A stretch of 5,192 nucleotides of DNA from JANQPX01 sp039197065 (GCA_039197065.1 JBCCUL010000068.1:1-5192), one strand, 5' to 3'. Positions 1 to 5,017 are shown, counted from the stretch's first letter. The notes: generated by a model not told the origin, from the sequence alone. Numbers and translations are program-made.

Positions 1-141
1 AAGAAGCGCAGCATACCAGGCGTAATGCCCAGGCAATGAATGAAGCGCCGAAATCCGACCACCGCTCTTATCCAAAGCACGGCGCAAACCAAAATAATAA
101 GCCGCACCAGCAAGCAAAAGAATAATAAGCGTGGTGATCAT
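1..141 (-). CDS. pstC: Phosphate ABC transporter permease PstC, N-terminal fragment
   Basis: This is the first 47 codons of a gene that continues beyond the left edge. PstC is one of two inner-membrane permease subunits of the high-affinity PstSCAB phosphate importer. The visible protein starts with a hydrophobic segment (residues 2-17, ending A-A-Y-Y-F-G), then a basic R-R turn, then L-H-S-L-P-G-H-Y-A-W-Y (about 34-44). That motif is typical of the long N-terminal form of PstC in alphaproteobacteria. The ATG at 141 has a good ribosome binding site on the minus strand (AAGAGGA, 149-155, seven bases away). It lies 103 bases downstream of the phoR stop, with a PHO box in the gap, which supports the assignment by context. 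Codon use is unlike its neighbours: many T-ending codons, about 49% G+C over 1-140. The call rests on a short stretch plus context; the transport domain is not visible. Confidence 0.82.
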   Translation of the reverse strand, partial: MITTLIILLLAGAAYYFGLRRALDKSGGRISALHSLPGHYAWYAALL

Positions 142-177
142 GACGCTGTCCTCTTCGCCTCATAACAGAGATCCAGG

Positions 178-197
178 GAAGATCTCGCGTGATCTTC
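178..197. promoter_or_regulatory. Perfect 7-bp inverted repeat between PHO box and pstC
   Basis: GAAGATC (178-184) and GATCTTC (191-197) are perfect inverted copies around a 6-base centre, TCGCGT. The element begins four bases downstream of the last PHO-box heptamer in the direction of pstC, where the core promoter or the start of the leader must be. It could be an operator for a second regulator, a 5' leader hairpin of the pst mRNA, or chance. On the plus strand it is followed by TTTT, but no plus-strand gene precedes it, so a terminator role is unlikely. Confidence 0.4.
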
Positions 198-201
198 TTT
201 T

Positions 202-230
202 GTGACGTTTTCATGACAGAATGACGACAG
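202..230 (-). promoter_or_regulatory. PHO box (PhoB binding site) of the pst operon
   Basis: Reading the minus strand from 230 to 202 gives three heptamers at an 11-bp period, separated by 4-base A/T-rich spacers: CTGTCGT (230-224), CTGTCAT (219-213) and ACGTCAC (208-202). The known PhoB half-site is CTGTCAT or close to it, repeated every 11 bp, so the first two copies are near-ideal and the third is degenerate. The site starts 14 bases past the phoR stop and lies 60-90 bases upstream of the pstC ATG, with the right orientation for pstC. Such promoters use the PHO box in place of a -35 element. I could not pick a convincing -10 hexamer downstream. Confidence 0.88.
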
Positions 231-244
231 AACGTCGTGAGCGG

Positions 245-1657
245 TCAACCAACGACCAGGTGCACGGTCACTTCGGTGCCGACGCCAAGCTCGCTTGAAA
301 AAGCGATATGACCCCGGTGGCGCCGGAGAATATGCTTGACGATCGCCAGGCCCAGGCCGGTGCCGCCGAGCCTGCGGGAGCGCGCAGGATCGACGCGAAA
401 GAACCGCTCGGTCAGCCGGGGCAGATATTCGGCCGGAATGCCTTCGCCCTGATCCTTGATCGACACCTCGATCGTCGGCCGGCCGGTGAGCGGACCAGCG
501 CCCGGCGGCGCTTTCTTGACGAAGCGAGCGGTGATGCTCACCTCACTGTCCTCCCCGCCATATTTGATCGCGTTGTCGATCAGATTGGTGAAGAGCTGGT
601 TCAGCTGATCCAGATCGCCGAGCACCGGCGGCAGGTCATCGGGCATTTCGACTTTCAACGCTACATGCCGATCCTTTGCATAGGGCTTGAGCGCGTCGGT
701 CACGGCGCCGAGCGCATCGGCGACGCTGACCCGTGTAGCCGGCGTGACATGCTCGTTCTGCTCGATCTTGGAGAGCGAGAGCAAATCGTCCACGAGGCGT
801 GACATACGCTCGGTCTCGGTGCCCATGGTCTTCAAAAAGCGTTCCTGGGCCTCCTGATCGCCTTTCGCGGGACCGGCCAGGGTCTCGACGAAACCGCGAA
901 TGACCGTGAGCGGCGTTCTCAGCTCATGGCTGGCATTGGCGACGAAGTCGGAACGCATGCGCTCGATCGCGACCTGTTCGGTCAGCTCGCGGAGACTCAC
1001 CAAGGCGGCCGGACGCTCATACCATCGGCAAGGTGCGATGCGCCCGCCGAACGCGCGCGCCGGCGGGCCGGCGATTTCGAGCTTGATCTGGGCTTCATCG
1101 CTGCCGTCGAGCACATCGTCGATGGCAGCGAGAAAGCCGGGATCGCGGATCACGCTTTCGATCGGCTGACTGGTGCTTTCCCGCTCGAACAATTGTTTGG
1201 CCGCGAGATTGGCGCGCACCACGGTGCGATCGGCCTGGACCAGCAGCAACGGATCCGGCAACACGTCGACCAGCGTCGACAGCGTGCGATCCAGCTCACG
1301 CTGACGGGCGAGCATCCCCTGCAGGCTCTGCTCGACCTTCTCGGTCATCACCGGCAGCGCATCGCCGCCTAAAAGCTCGAAGCCGCCCATCTCCGGATCG
1401 GCCCTTGACATCAGGCCATGCAGCTGGCGCTCGACCACGAGGAGGCGCCGCTCGCGCGCAAAGGCAAGCAGACTCGCAAAGCCGAAGCCGATCACAAGCC
1501 CGATCAAGGCGCCGGTCGGTCCGATAAAGCCGATCATGAAGAGGAAGAGAGTGGCGACGACGCCCGGCAAGGACAGCCGGCCCGCACGCGCCAGGAACCT
1601 GCGCATCGGAATGGTCGCGCGGGCTGATGTCCTGCCGGTCTCCGTACTGGTCGCCAT
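245..1657 (-). CDS. phoR: Phosphate regulon sensor histidine kinase PhoR
   Basis: PhoR is the inner-membrane kinase/phosphatase that senses phosphate limitation with the Pst transporter and PhoU, and phosphorylates PhoB. The 470-residue protein has a hydrophobic hairpin at about 33-66 (two helices broken near G46-P47), a linker helix, and a PAS-like domain at about 125-228 beginning V-L-P-D-P-L-L-L-V. The kinase core follows: H-box S-H-E-L-R-T-P with phospho-acceptor His244, N-box N-L-I-D-N-A (358-363), G1 box D-Q-G-E-G-I-P (402-408), F-box around R-F-F-R-V-D (418-423) and G2 box G-G-T-G-L-G-L (431-437). All catalytic motifs are intact. Very short periplasmic exposure plus a PAS domain is the PhoR architecture, and the adjoining PHO box and pstC confirm it. 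The start is uncertain: no strong Shine-Dalgarno precedes the ATG at 1657 (only GGA nine bases away). Met18 is an alternative that would keep both helices. Transcription must begin in the gap at 1658-1836; I see no PHO box there. Confidence 0.93.
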   Translation of the reverse strand: MATSTETGRTSARATIPMRRFLARAGRLSLPGVVATLFLFMIGFIGPTGALIGLVIGFGFASLLAFARERRLLVVERQLHGLMSRADPEMGGFELLGGDALPVMTEKVEQSLQGMLARQRELDRTLSTLVDVLPDPLLLVQADRTVVRANLAAKQLFERESTSQPIESVIRDPGFLAAIDDVLDGSDEAQIKLEIAGPPARAFGGRIAPCRWYERPAALVSLRELTEQVAIERMRSDFVANASHELRTPLTVIRGFVETLAGPAKGDQEAQERFLKTMGTETERMSRLVDDLLSLSKIEQNEHVTPATRVSVADALGAVTDALKPYAKDRHVALKVEMPDDLPPVLGDLDQLNQLFTNLIDNAIKYGGEDSEVSITARFVKKAPPGAGPLTGRPTIEVSIKDQGEGIPAEYLPRLTERFFRVDPARSRRLGGTGLGLAIVKHILRRHRGHIAFSSELGVGTEVTVHLVVG

Positions 1658-1836
1658 GAAGAAATATCCGAACAGACCGTTGACGCCATCTGAAACTCTC
1701 GCCGAGGAAAGCCCGTTTGCGCATCGAAGGCAAGCGGGCGGAGTATGTCACCCTCTCTTGACGCGCGATGATGACATCACGATGAGCGCTAGCCGGATCG
1801 AGAGCTTTTGCTTTTCTCTGTCACACAGGGCTGCGC

Positions 1837-2760
1837 ATGCTCTATGACAGGTCCATGCTGAAATCGCTCCGCAAATTGAACGCCTCGTCGGCGACACTTT
1901 CGCCATCGGTGCAGGGTGCGCTCTGGATGTCGGCGAGCGCGGCGTTCTTCGCTGTGATGATCAGTCTCGTCCGCCACCTGACGGACCATCTCGATCCGCT
2001 GCAGGTGGTCTTTTTCCGAAACGCGTTTAGCCTCCTGGCGTTGCTGCCCTGGCTCGTTCAGAAGGGCCCGGGCGCCCTTCGTACAGAACGGCTGCATCTG
2101 CATGTTCTGCGTGCGCTGATCGGCATCGCGGCGATGGTTCTCTGGTTCAACACGCTCGCCCGCATGCCGCTCGCCGAGGCGACGGCGCTTAGCTTCACCG
2201 CACCGATCTTCACCAGCATTCTCGCGGTCCTGTTCCTGAACGAGATCATGCATCGGCATCGGCTGCTGGCGATCGCCATGGGCTTTCTCGGCGCGATGAC
2301 CATCATCCGACCTGGCCTCGCAGTCCTCGATCCGATCGCGCTTTTGGCCATCGTCACGGCTCTGGTCTGGGGCAGCGGCACGGTGTTGCTGAAATATATG
2401 TCACGCAGCGAGACCACCTTGGCGACGGTGATCTACATGCCGCTTTTCCTGACGCCGATCTCCCTCGTCCCCGCCCTTTTCGTGTGGGAATGGCCGAGCC
2501 TCGAGCTCTGGGCGCTTGCCTTCCTGTTCGGCGCCGTCGGCACGCTCGGCCATGTCTGTCTGACCCGGGCGATGGGCGTCGCGGATGCGACCTCGGTGAT
2601 CCCATTCGACTATCTGCGTCTGCCCTTCGTCGCCTTCATCGCCTTCATCGCTTATGGCGAGCATGCCGATATCTGGGTCTGGCTCGGCGGCGGCCTCATC
2701 GCCGCGGGCGCGATCCACAACGCTCGCCGCGAAGCACAGTCGCGGACCACGACGGGCTGA
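1837..2760 (+). CDS. DMT-superfamily transporter with two EamA domains
   Basis: A 307-residue inner-membrane protein with about ten hydrophobic helices, at roughly 27-45, 57-75, 89-107, 113-134, 141-157, 166-187, 193-214, 224-243, 257-273 and 278-295. The two five-helix halves match the duplicated EamA (COG0697-like) fold of drug/metabolite transporters. Typical family signatures are F-F-R-N near the start of helix 2, the helix 3-4 region with W-F-N-T-L-A-R-M-P-L-A-E-A-T-A, P-I-F-T in helix 4, and the second-half stretch R-A-M-G-V-A-D-A-T-S-V-I-P-F-D-Y. Members move small metabolites (amino acids, S-adenosylmethionine, riboflavin and others); substrate cannot be read from sequence. The ATG at 1837 has AGGG six bases upstream and is preferred to the ATG at 1855 (Met7), whose AGG is only three bases away. 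It is divergent from phoR across 179 bases, and nothing links it functionally to phosphate uptake. Confidence 0.87.
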   Translation: MLYDRSMLKSLRKLNASSATLSPSVQGALWMSASAAFFAVMISLVRHLTDHLDPLQVVFFRNAFSLLALLPWLVQKGPGALRTERLHLHVLRALIGIAAMVLWFNTLARMPLAEATALSFTAPIFTSILAVLFLNEIMHRHRLLAIAMGFLGAMTIIRPGLAVLDPIALLAIVTALVWGSGTVLLKYMSRSETTLATVIYMPLFLTPISLVPALFVWEWPSLELWALAFLFGAVGTLGHVCLTRAMGVADATSVIPFDYLRLPFVAFIAFIAYGEHADIWVWLGGGLIAAGAIHNARREAQSRTTTG

Positions 2761-2786
2761 GCGCCTGAAGGCATAGCAGCCCTAAT

Positions 2787-2836
2787 GCCGCAAGGCGCGG
2801 TCGCGAGGCGCGACAGCCTATACGCCGCAAGGCGCG
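2787..2836. repeat. Imperfect duplication, 37-bp period, in the eamA-SDR spacer
   Basis: The 13-mer GCCGCAAGGCGCG occurs at 2787-2799 and again at 2824-2836. Extended leftwards the copies align over 22 bases (2778-2799 and 2815-2836) with 18 matches. Between them TCGCG-AGG-CGCGA (2801-2813) forms a perfect 5-bp hairpin, and the second copy runs into the palindrome GGCGCGCC (2831-2838). No reading frame here looks like a protein. Possible readings are a small palindromic intergenic repeat family (REP-like), a structured 3' end of the upstream mRNA, or local slippage in GC-rich DNA. Confidence 0.6.
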
Positions 2837-2870
2837 CCGCCATGGGATTCAGCGTTCCCCTCCTTGTGAT

Positions 2871-2914
2871 GCTGGATTACCAGCTTGTAAGTTTCGCCCC
2901 GGCTTCGGCTAGGC
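2871..2914 (+). promoter_or_regulatory. Candidate promoter and operator of the SDR gene
   Basis: A perfect inverted repeat GCTGG-ATTA-CCAGC (2871-2884) abuts a possible -35 element TTGTAA (2885-2890). An 18-base spacer later comes CTAGGC (2909-2914), a fair match to the alphaproteobacterial -10 pattern. The start codon is at 2957, which would give a leader of about 35-40 bases. A dyad touching the -35 is a plausible operator for a regulator of fatty-acid catabolism, but it does not clearly match any operator consensus I can name. The hexamers are weak. Confidence 0.32.
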
Positions 2915-2956
2915 TAGACTTAAGCGTCATTCATCACACTGAGGAAAGTTCCGAAC

Positions 2957-3817
2957 ATGTTTCGAGACGATCTTCTCGCTGGCAAGCATATCTTGATCAC
3001 CGGCGGCGGCACGGGGCTCGGCAGGAGTATGGCCGAGCATCTTCTGGAGCTGGGCGCTGAGGTCGCGATCTGCGGGCGGCGGCCGGAGGTGCTGGAAGCG
3101 ACTGCCGACGAACTCGGCAAGACGACCGGCGGCAAGATTACGGCGTATAGCTGTGACATCCGGGATGCGGACGCCGTCGAGGCGATGATGACCGCCCTCT
3201 TCGACCAACAGCCGCTCCACGGGCTGATCAACAATGCCGCCGGCAACATTCTCGCCAAGAGCGAGGCGCTCTCGCCGCGCGCGGTCGATGCCGTCGTCAA
3301 TATCGTCCTCAAGGGGTCCGCCAACTGCACCCTGGCGGCAGGTCGCCGCTGGCTTGACTTAGGCCGGTCCGGCACGGTTCTGAGCGTCACCACCACCTAT
3401 GCCTGGACGGGCTCCGCCTTCGTTCTGCCGTCAGCCATGGCCAAGGCGGGCGTGCTCGCCATGACTCAAAGCCTGGCCGTCGAATGGGGTGGGCGCGGCA
3501 TCCGCCTGAATGCCATCGCACCCGGTCCTTTCCCGACCAAAGGGGCCTGGGACCGCCTCGTGCCCAGCCCCGAGATCGCCGAGGCCTTCGAAACCCGCAA
3601 TCCGCTCGGCCGCCCCGGCGAGCACCGCGAACTCACCAACCTCGTCGCCTTCCTGATGGCCGACGGCAGCGGCTATGTAAACGGGGACGTCATCACCATC
3701 GACGGCGGCGAATGGCTGAAGGGTGCGGGCCAGTTCAGCTTCCTTCAGGACATGATGAGCGACGAGGATTGGGCGGCGATACTTGCGCAGGCCAGAGGTG
3801 CGTCGTCAAAGACGTGA
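2957..3817 (+). CDS. SDR-family NADP(H)-dependent oxidoreductase, 2,4-dienoyl-CoA reductase type
   Basis: A cytoplasmic Rossmann-fold enzyme of 286 residues. The cofactor motif T-G-G-G-T-G-L-G is at 15-22, the adenine-ring Asp at 67 (C-D-I-R-D), and N-N-A-A-G at 92-96. G-R-R after strand 2 (40-42) favours NADPH over NADH. The usual Y-x-x-x-K is replaced by S159-A-M-A-K163, with Tyr148 eleven residues earlier in T-T-Y-A-W-T-G. As I recall the human mitochondrial DECR1 structure, its catalytic set is N148, Y199, S210 and K214; N97, Y148, S159 and K163 here reproduce the same spacings. That assigns it to the group reducing 2,4-dienoyl-CoA to an enoyl-CoA during beta-oxidation of unsaturated fatty acids. 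P-G-P-F-P-T-K-G-A-W (189-198) and the C-terminal D-G-G-E-W-L-K also fit this group. The ATG at 2957 is preceded by GAGGAAA (2941-2947), nine bases away. The exact acyl substrate is inferred. Confidence 0.85.
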   Translation: MFRDDLLAGKHILITGGGTGLGRSMAEHLLELGAEVAICGRRPEVLEATADELGKTTGGKITAYSCDIRDADAVEAMMTALFDQQPLHGLINNAAGNILAKSEALSPRAVDAVVNIVLKGSANCTLAAGRRWLDLGRSGTVLSVTTTYAWTGSAFVLPSAMAKAGVLAMTQSLAVEWGGRGIRLNAIAPGPFPTKGAWDRLVPSPEIAEAFETRNPLGRPGEHRELTNLVAFLMADGSGYVNGDVITIDGGEWLKGAGQFSFLQDMMSDEDWAAILAQARGASSKT

Positions 3818-3868
3818 CATAGCGCCCTTTGTCATGGGTGCATGAAATCGCCAGATAGCGTGACATAG
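3813..3868 (+). repeat. Direct repeat CGTGACATAG flanking the SDR-sco spacer
   Basis: The 10-mer CGTGACATAG occurs at 3813-3822, where it contains the SDR stop codon, and again at 3859-3868, 35 bases before the sco start codon. The interval is 46 bp. It may be a tandem regulatory half-site for sco or a scar of a small duplication; the sequence between the copies shows no further similarity. A 46-bp interval is not a whole number of helical turns at 10.5 bp (about 4.4), which argues against cooperative side-by-side binding. Confidence 0.4.
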
Positions 3869-3902
3869 AGTTTAAGCGAGACCTTCGGGAGCCATCCAAC
3901 CC

Positions 3903-4496
3903 ATGCCGACACGATTGCTGATCATCGCTGCCGCCACCGTCCTGATCCTGGGAGGTGCGCTCGGCGTGACGCTGATCTCCAAAGGTACGACCGAAGCCGG
4001 CGGCAAAGCGCTGATCGGTGGCCCGTTTGCGCTGGTCGATCAGACTGGGAAAGCCGTCACCGAAAAGGATTTCGAAGGCAGCTTCATGATCGCCTATTTC
4101 GGCTACACCTTCTGCCCCGACTTCTGCCCGCTCGGGCTCAGCACCATCACCGAGGCTCTCGAACTCCTGGACGACGAGGAGGTCGAACGGATCAAGCCCG
4201 TCTTCTTCACGGTCGATCCTGCGCGCGACACGGTGGAACGCCTTGCCGACTACGTTTCGCATTTCCACCCGCGCCTGGTCGGTCTGACCGGCACCGACGA
4301 GCAGGTCGCCGCCGCCGCCAAGGCCTACCGCATCTACTACAATATCCCCGAGCATGAAGGCGACGACTACCCCGTCGACCACTCCACCTTCACCTACCTC
4401 ATGGACCCGGACGGCACCTATGCCGCCCACTTCTCCCACGACGTCTCACCGGAAGAGCTTGCAGAACGTCTGAAAACCGAGCTCAAAAAAGGCTGA
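3903..4496 (+). CDS. SCO1/SenC-family copper chaperone for cytochrome oxidase assembly
   Basis: A 197-residue thioredoxin-fold protein anchored in the inner membrane and facing the periplasm. An N-terminal signal-anchor helix spans about 4-25, followed by a short linker and the SCO domain (about 38-195). The copper-binding Cys pair is C71-P-D-F-C75 inside Y-T-F-C-P-D-F-C-P, and the third ligand His160 is in V-D-H-S-T. V-D-P-A-R-D-T (104-110) is another family hallmark. All ligands are present, so it should bind copper and act as a thiol reductase in maturing the CuA centre of aa3-type oxidase. No lipobox Cys is seen near the N-terminus. GGGAG (3887-3891) lies eleven bases before the ATG, a slightly long spacing. 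There is no cox or cyo gene nearby in the window, so this is a stand-alone assembly factor. It follows the SDR gene by 85 bases on the same strand; co-transcription is possible but not shown. Confidence 0.93.
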   Translation: MPTRLLIIAAATVLILGGALGVTLISKGTTEAGGKALIGGPFALVDQTGKAVTEKDFEGSFMIAYFGYTFCPDFCPLGLSTITEALELLDDEEVERIKPVFFTVDPARDTVERLADYVSHFHPRLVGLTGTDEQVAAAAKAYRIYYNIPEHEGDDYPVDHSTFTYLMDPDGTYAAHFSHDVSPEELAERLKTELKKG

Positions 4497-4515
4497 CCCA
4501 CCCCTGTCACGCCCC

Positions 4516-4543
4516 TTGCCCAAGCCTTTAGAAACCGCTAAAT
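4516..4543 (+). promoter_or_regulatory. Probable promoter of the tRNA-Arg gene
   Basis: CTTGCCC (the TTG starts at 4516) is followed after 16 bases by CTAAAT (4538-4543). This resembles the alphaproteobacterial sigma-70 pattern CTTGAC...CTATAT. Transcription would start about seven bases on, near 4550, giving a 5' leader of roughly 15 bases before the tRNA at 4566, which is typical for a single tRNA gene. Confidence 0.42.
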
Positions 4544-4565
4544 ACCCAGCTTCCAAATTCTCCAA

Positions 4566-4642
4566 GCGCCCGTAGCTCAACTGGATAGAGCGTCTGACTA
4601 CGGATCAGGAGGTTGGGGGTTCGAATCCTCCCGGGCGCGCCA
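4566..4642 (+). tRNA. tRNA-Arg, anticodon ACG, with encoded CCA
   Basis: All four arms fold without gaps. The acceptor stem is GCGCCCG (4566-4572) with CGGGCGC (4632-4638), seven Watson-Crick pairs. The D stem is GCTC/GAGC (4575-4578, 4588-4591). The anticodon stem is 4593-4597 with 4605-4609, including one T-G pair. Loop CTACGGA (4598-4604) puts anticodon ACG at 4600-4602. The T stem is GGGGG/CCTCC (4615-4619, 4627-4631) around TTCGAAT. G73 and a genomically encoded CCA (4640-4642) end the gene. The anticodon A34 is normally deaminated to inosine by TadA, so it reads CGU, CGC and CGA. The 3' half of such genes is a common target for tyrosine integrases, relevant to the unusual DNA that follows. 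Confidence 0.98.
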
Positions 4643-4644
4643 GT

Positions 4645-4883
4645 CTTTTCAATGAGTTAGGTAAAATTTCAAGACAACTGTTTCCCAATTTGTTCAATAT
4701 GGGAAGCACATGGGAAGCATCAGGCGGTCATTTTTGGGATGCTTGACCTGCCCTAGCGATTTCGGTCCGATTTGATAGAGGGAGGGAGCGGCTCTTCTGG
4801 ATCGCAACCACGGAAGCCGAAGCTAAAGAAACTCAGCCTCTATGGCTCCTCCGAGAATGCTCGCGATTGAACTCATTGAAAAG
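4645..4883. repeat. Perfect 14-bp inverted repeat enclosing 211 bases beside the tRNA
   Basis: CTTTTCAATGAGTT (4645-4658) returns as its exact reverse complement at 4870-4883. One mismatch further out, G4643 and C4885 also pair, so the outer repeat is 15 of 16. The left arm starts two bases after the tRNA CCA. The arms could be the termini of a 239-bp non-autonomous element (MITE-like), inverted integrase arm sites, or the closing stem of a structured RNA. I see no target-site duplication at the flanks (AGT on the left, TCA on the right) and no coding capacity inside. Confidence 0.6.
4699..4720 (+). repeat. Tandem 11-bp repeat
   Basis: Two adjacent 11-base units, 4699-4709 (ATGGGAAGCAC) and 4710-4720 (ATGGGAAGCAT), differ only in the last base. 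An 11-bp spacing places two identical protein sites on nearly the same helix face. Just upstream, TTCCCA (4682-4687) is the inverted copy of TGGGAA in both units, so a hairpin with either unit is possible. The arrangement resembles arm-type binding sites of an integrase next to a tRNA attachment site, but that is inference only. Confidence 0.55.
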
Positions 4884-5017
4884 TCAACTCTTGGCAAGAA
4901 CGGCTCACGACGCCTAGGGCAAAGACGGACCATTATCCTCCTACCCAAGTTAACTCCAGCTTGAGATGCAGGTGAACGGGCGGACAGTCGTTAGTTGCTG
5001 AGCCTCAAACAATAAAA

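Larger units (their letters stand above)
4643..5017. other. 375-base gap without a recognisable gene; probable remnant of mobile or structured DNA
   Basis: This stretch separates the tRNA from the convergent GNAT gene. Its first 58 bases (4643-4700) contain 17 G or C (29%), far below the flanking genes. I read both strands. The longest frames are one of 49 codons on the plus strand with no usable start (roughly 4747-4914), a 40-codon plus-strand frame from ATG at 4842, and a 36-codon minus-strand frame from ATG at 4933 with AGGAGG only three bases upstream. None resembles a family I know. The stretch carries a 14-bp inverted repeat, an 11-bp tandem repeat and a hairpin, each described separately. 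No integrase or transposase motif is visible. Confidence 0.5.

Noticed and set aside
308..1372. Plus-strand open frames of 148-164 codons across phoR
   Set aside because: They lie antisense to intact kinase motifs in a GC-rich gene, are rich in Arg and Ala, and have no recognisable domain.
1296..1751. Minus-strand frame of 151 codons overlapping the start of phoR
   Set aside because: It is an out-of-frame shadow; beyond 1657 it has no family resemblance, and the membrane hairpin is encoded in the phoR frame.
1818..1850. PHO box upstream of the transporter or phoR
   Set aside because: CTGTCAC and ATGACAG are present singly and in opposite orientation; neither has a partner at 11-bp spacing.
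1789..2718. Minus-strand frames antisense to the transporter gene
   Set aside because: Arg- and His-rich products typical of antisense frames; the plus strand encodes ten clear membrane helices.
2754..2782. Intrinsic terminator of the transporter gene
   Set aside because: The 6-bp stem overlaps the stop codon and is not followed by a T tract.
3822..3841. Intrinsic terminator of the SDR gene
   Set aside because: GCGCCC/GGGTGC makes a six-pair stem with one wobble and an 8-base loop, but no T tract follows.
3735..4439. Long minus-strand open frame (234 codons) antisense to sco
   Set aside because: It mirrors the sco reading frame, its product is a Val/Gly/Glu/Asp-rich sequence with no motif, and sco on the other strand has intact ligands C71, C75 and H160.
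4488..4529. Terminator of sco from AAAGGCT and AGCCTTT
   Set aside because: The arms pair perfectly over seven bases, but the loop is 28 bases and only ATG-free mixed sequence, not a T run, follows the stem.
4747..4914. 49-codon plus-strand open frame as an integrase or transposase remnant
   Set aside because: No start codon and no catalytic motif; any similarity to recombinases would be guesswork.
4823..4933. 36-codon minus-strand frame with AGGAGG just upstream
   Set aside because: The Shine-Dalgarno is only three bases from the ATG, the peptide matches nothing known to me, and one arm of the 14-bp inverted repeat lies inside it.
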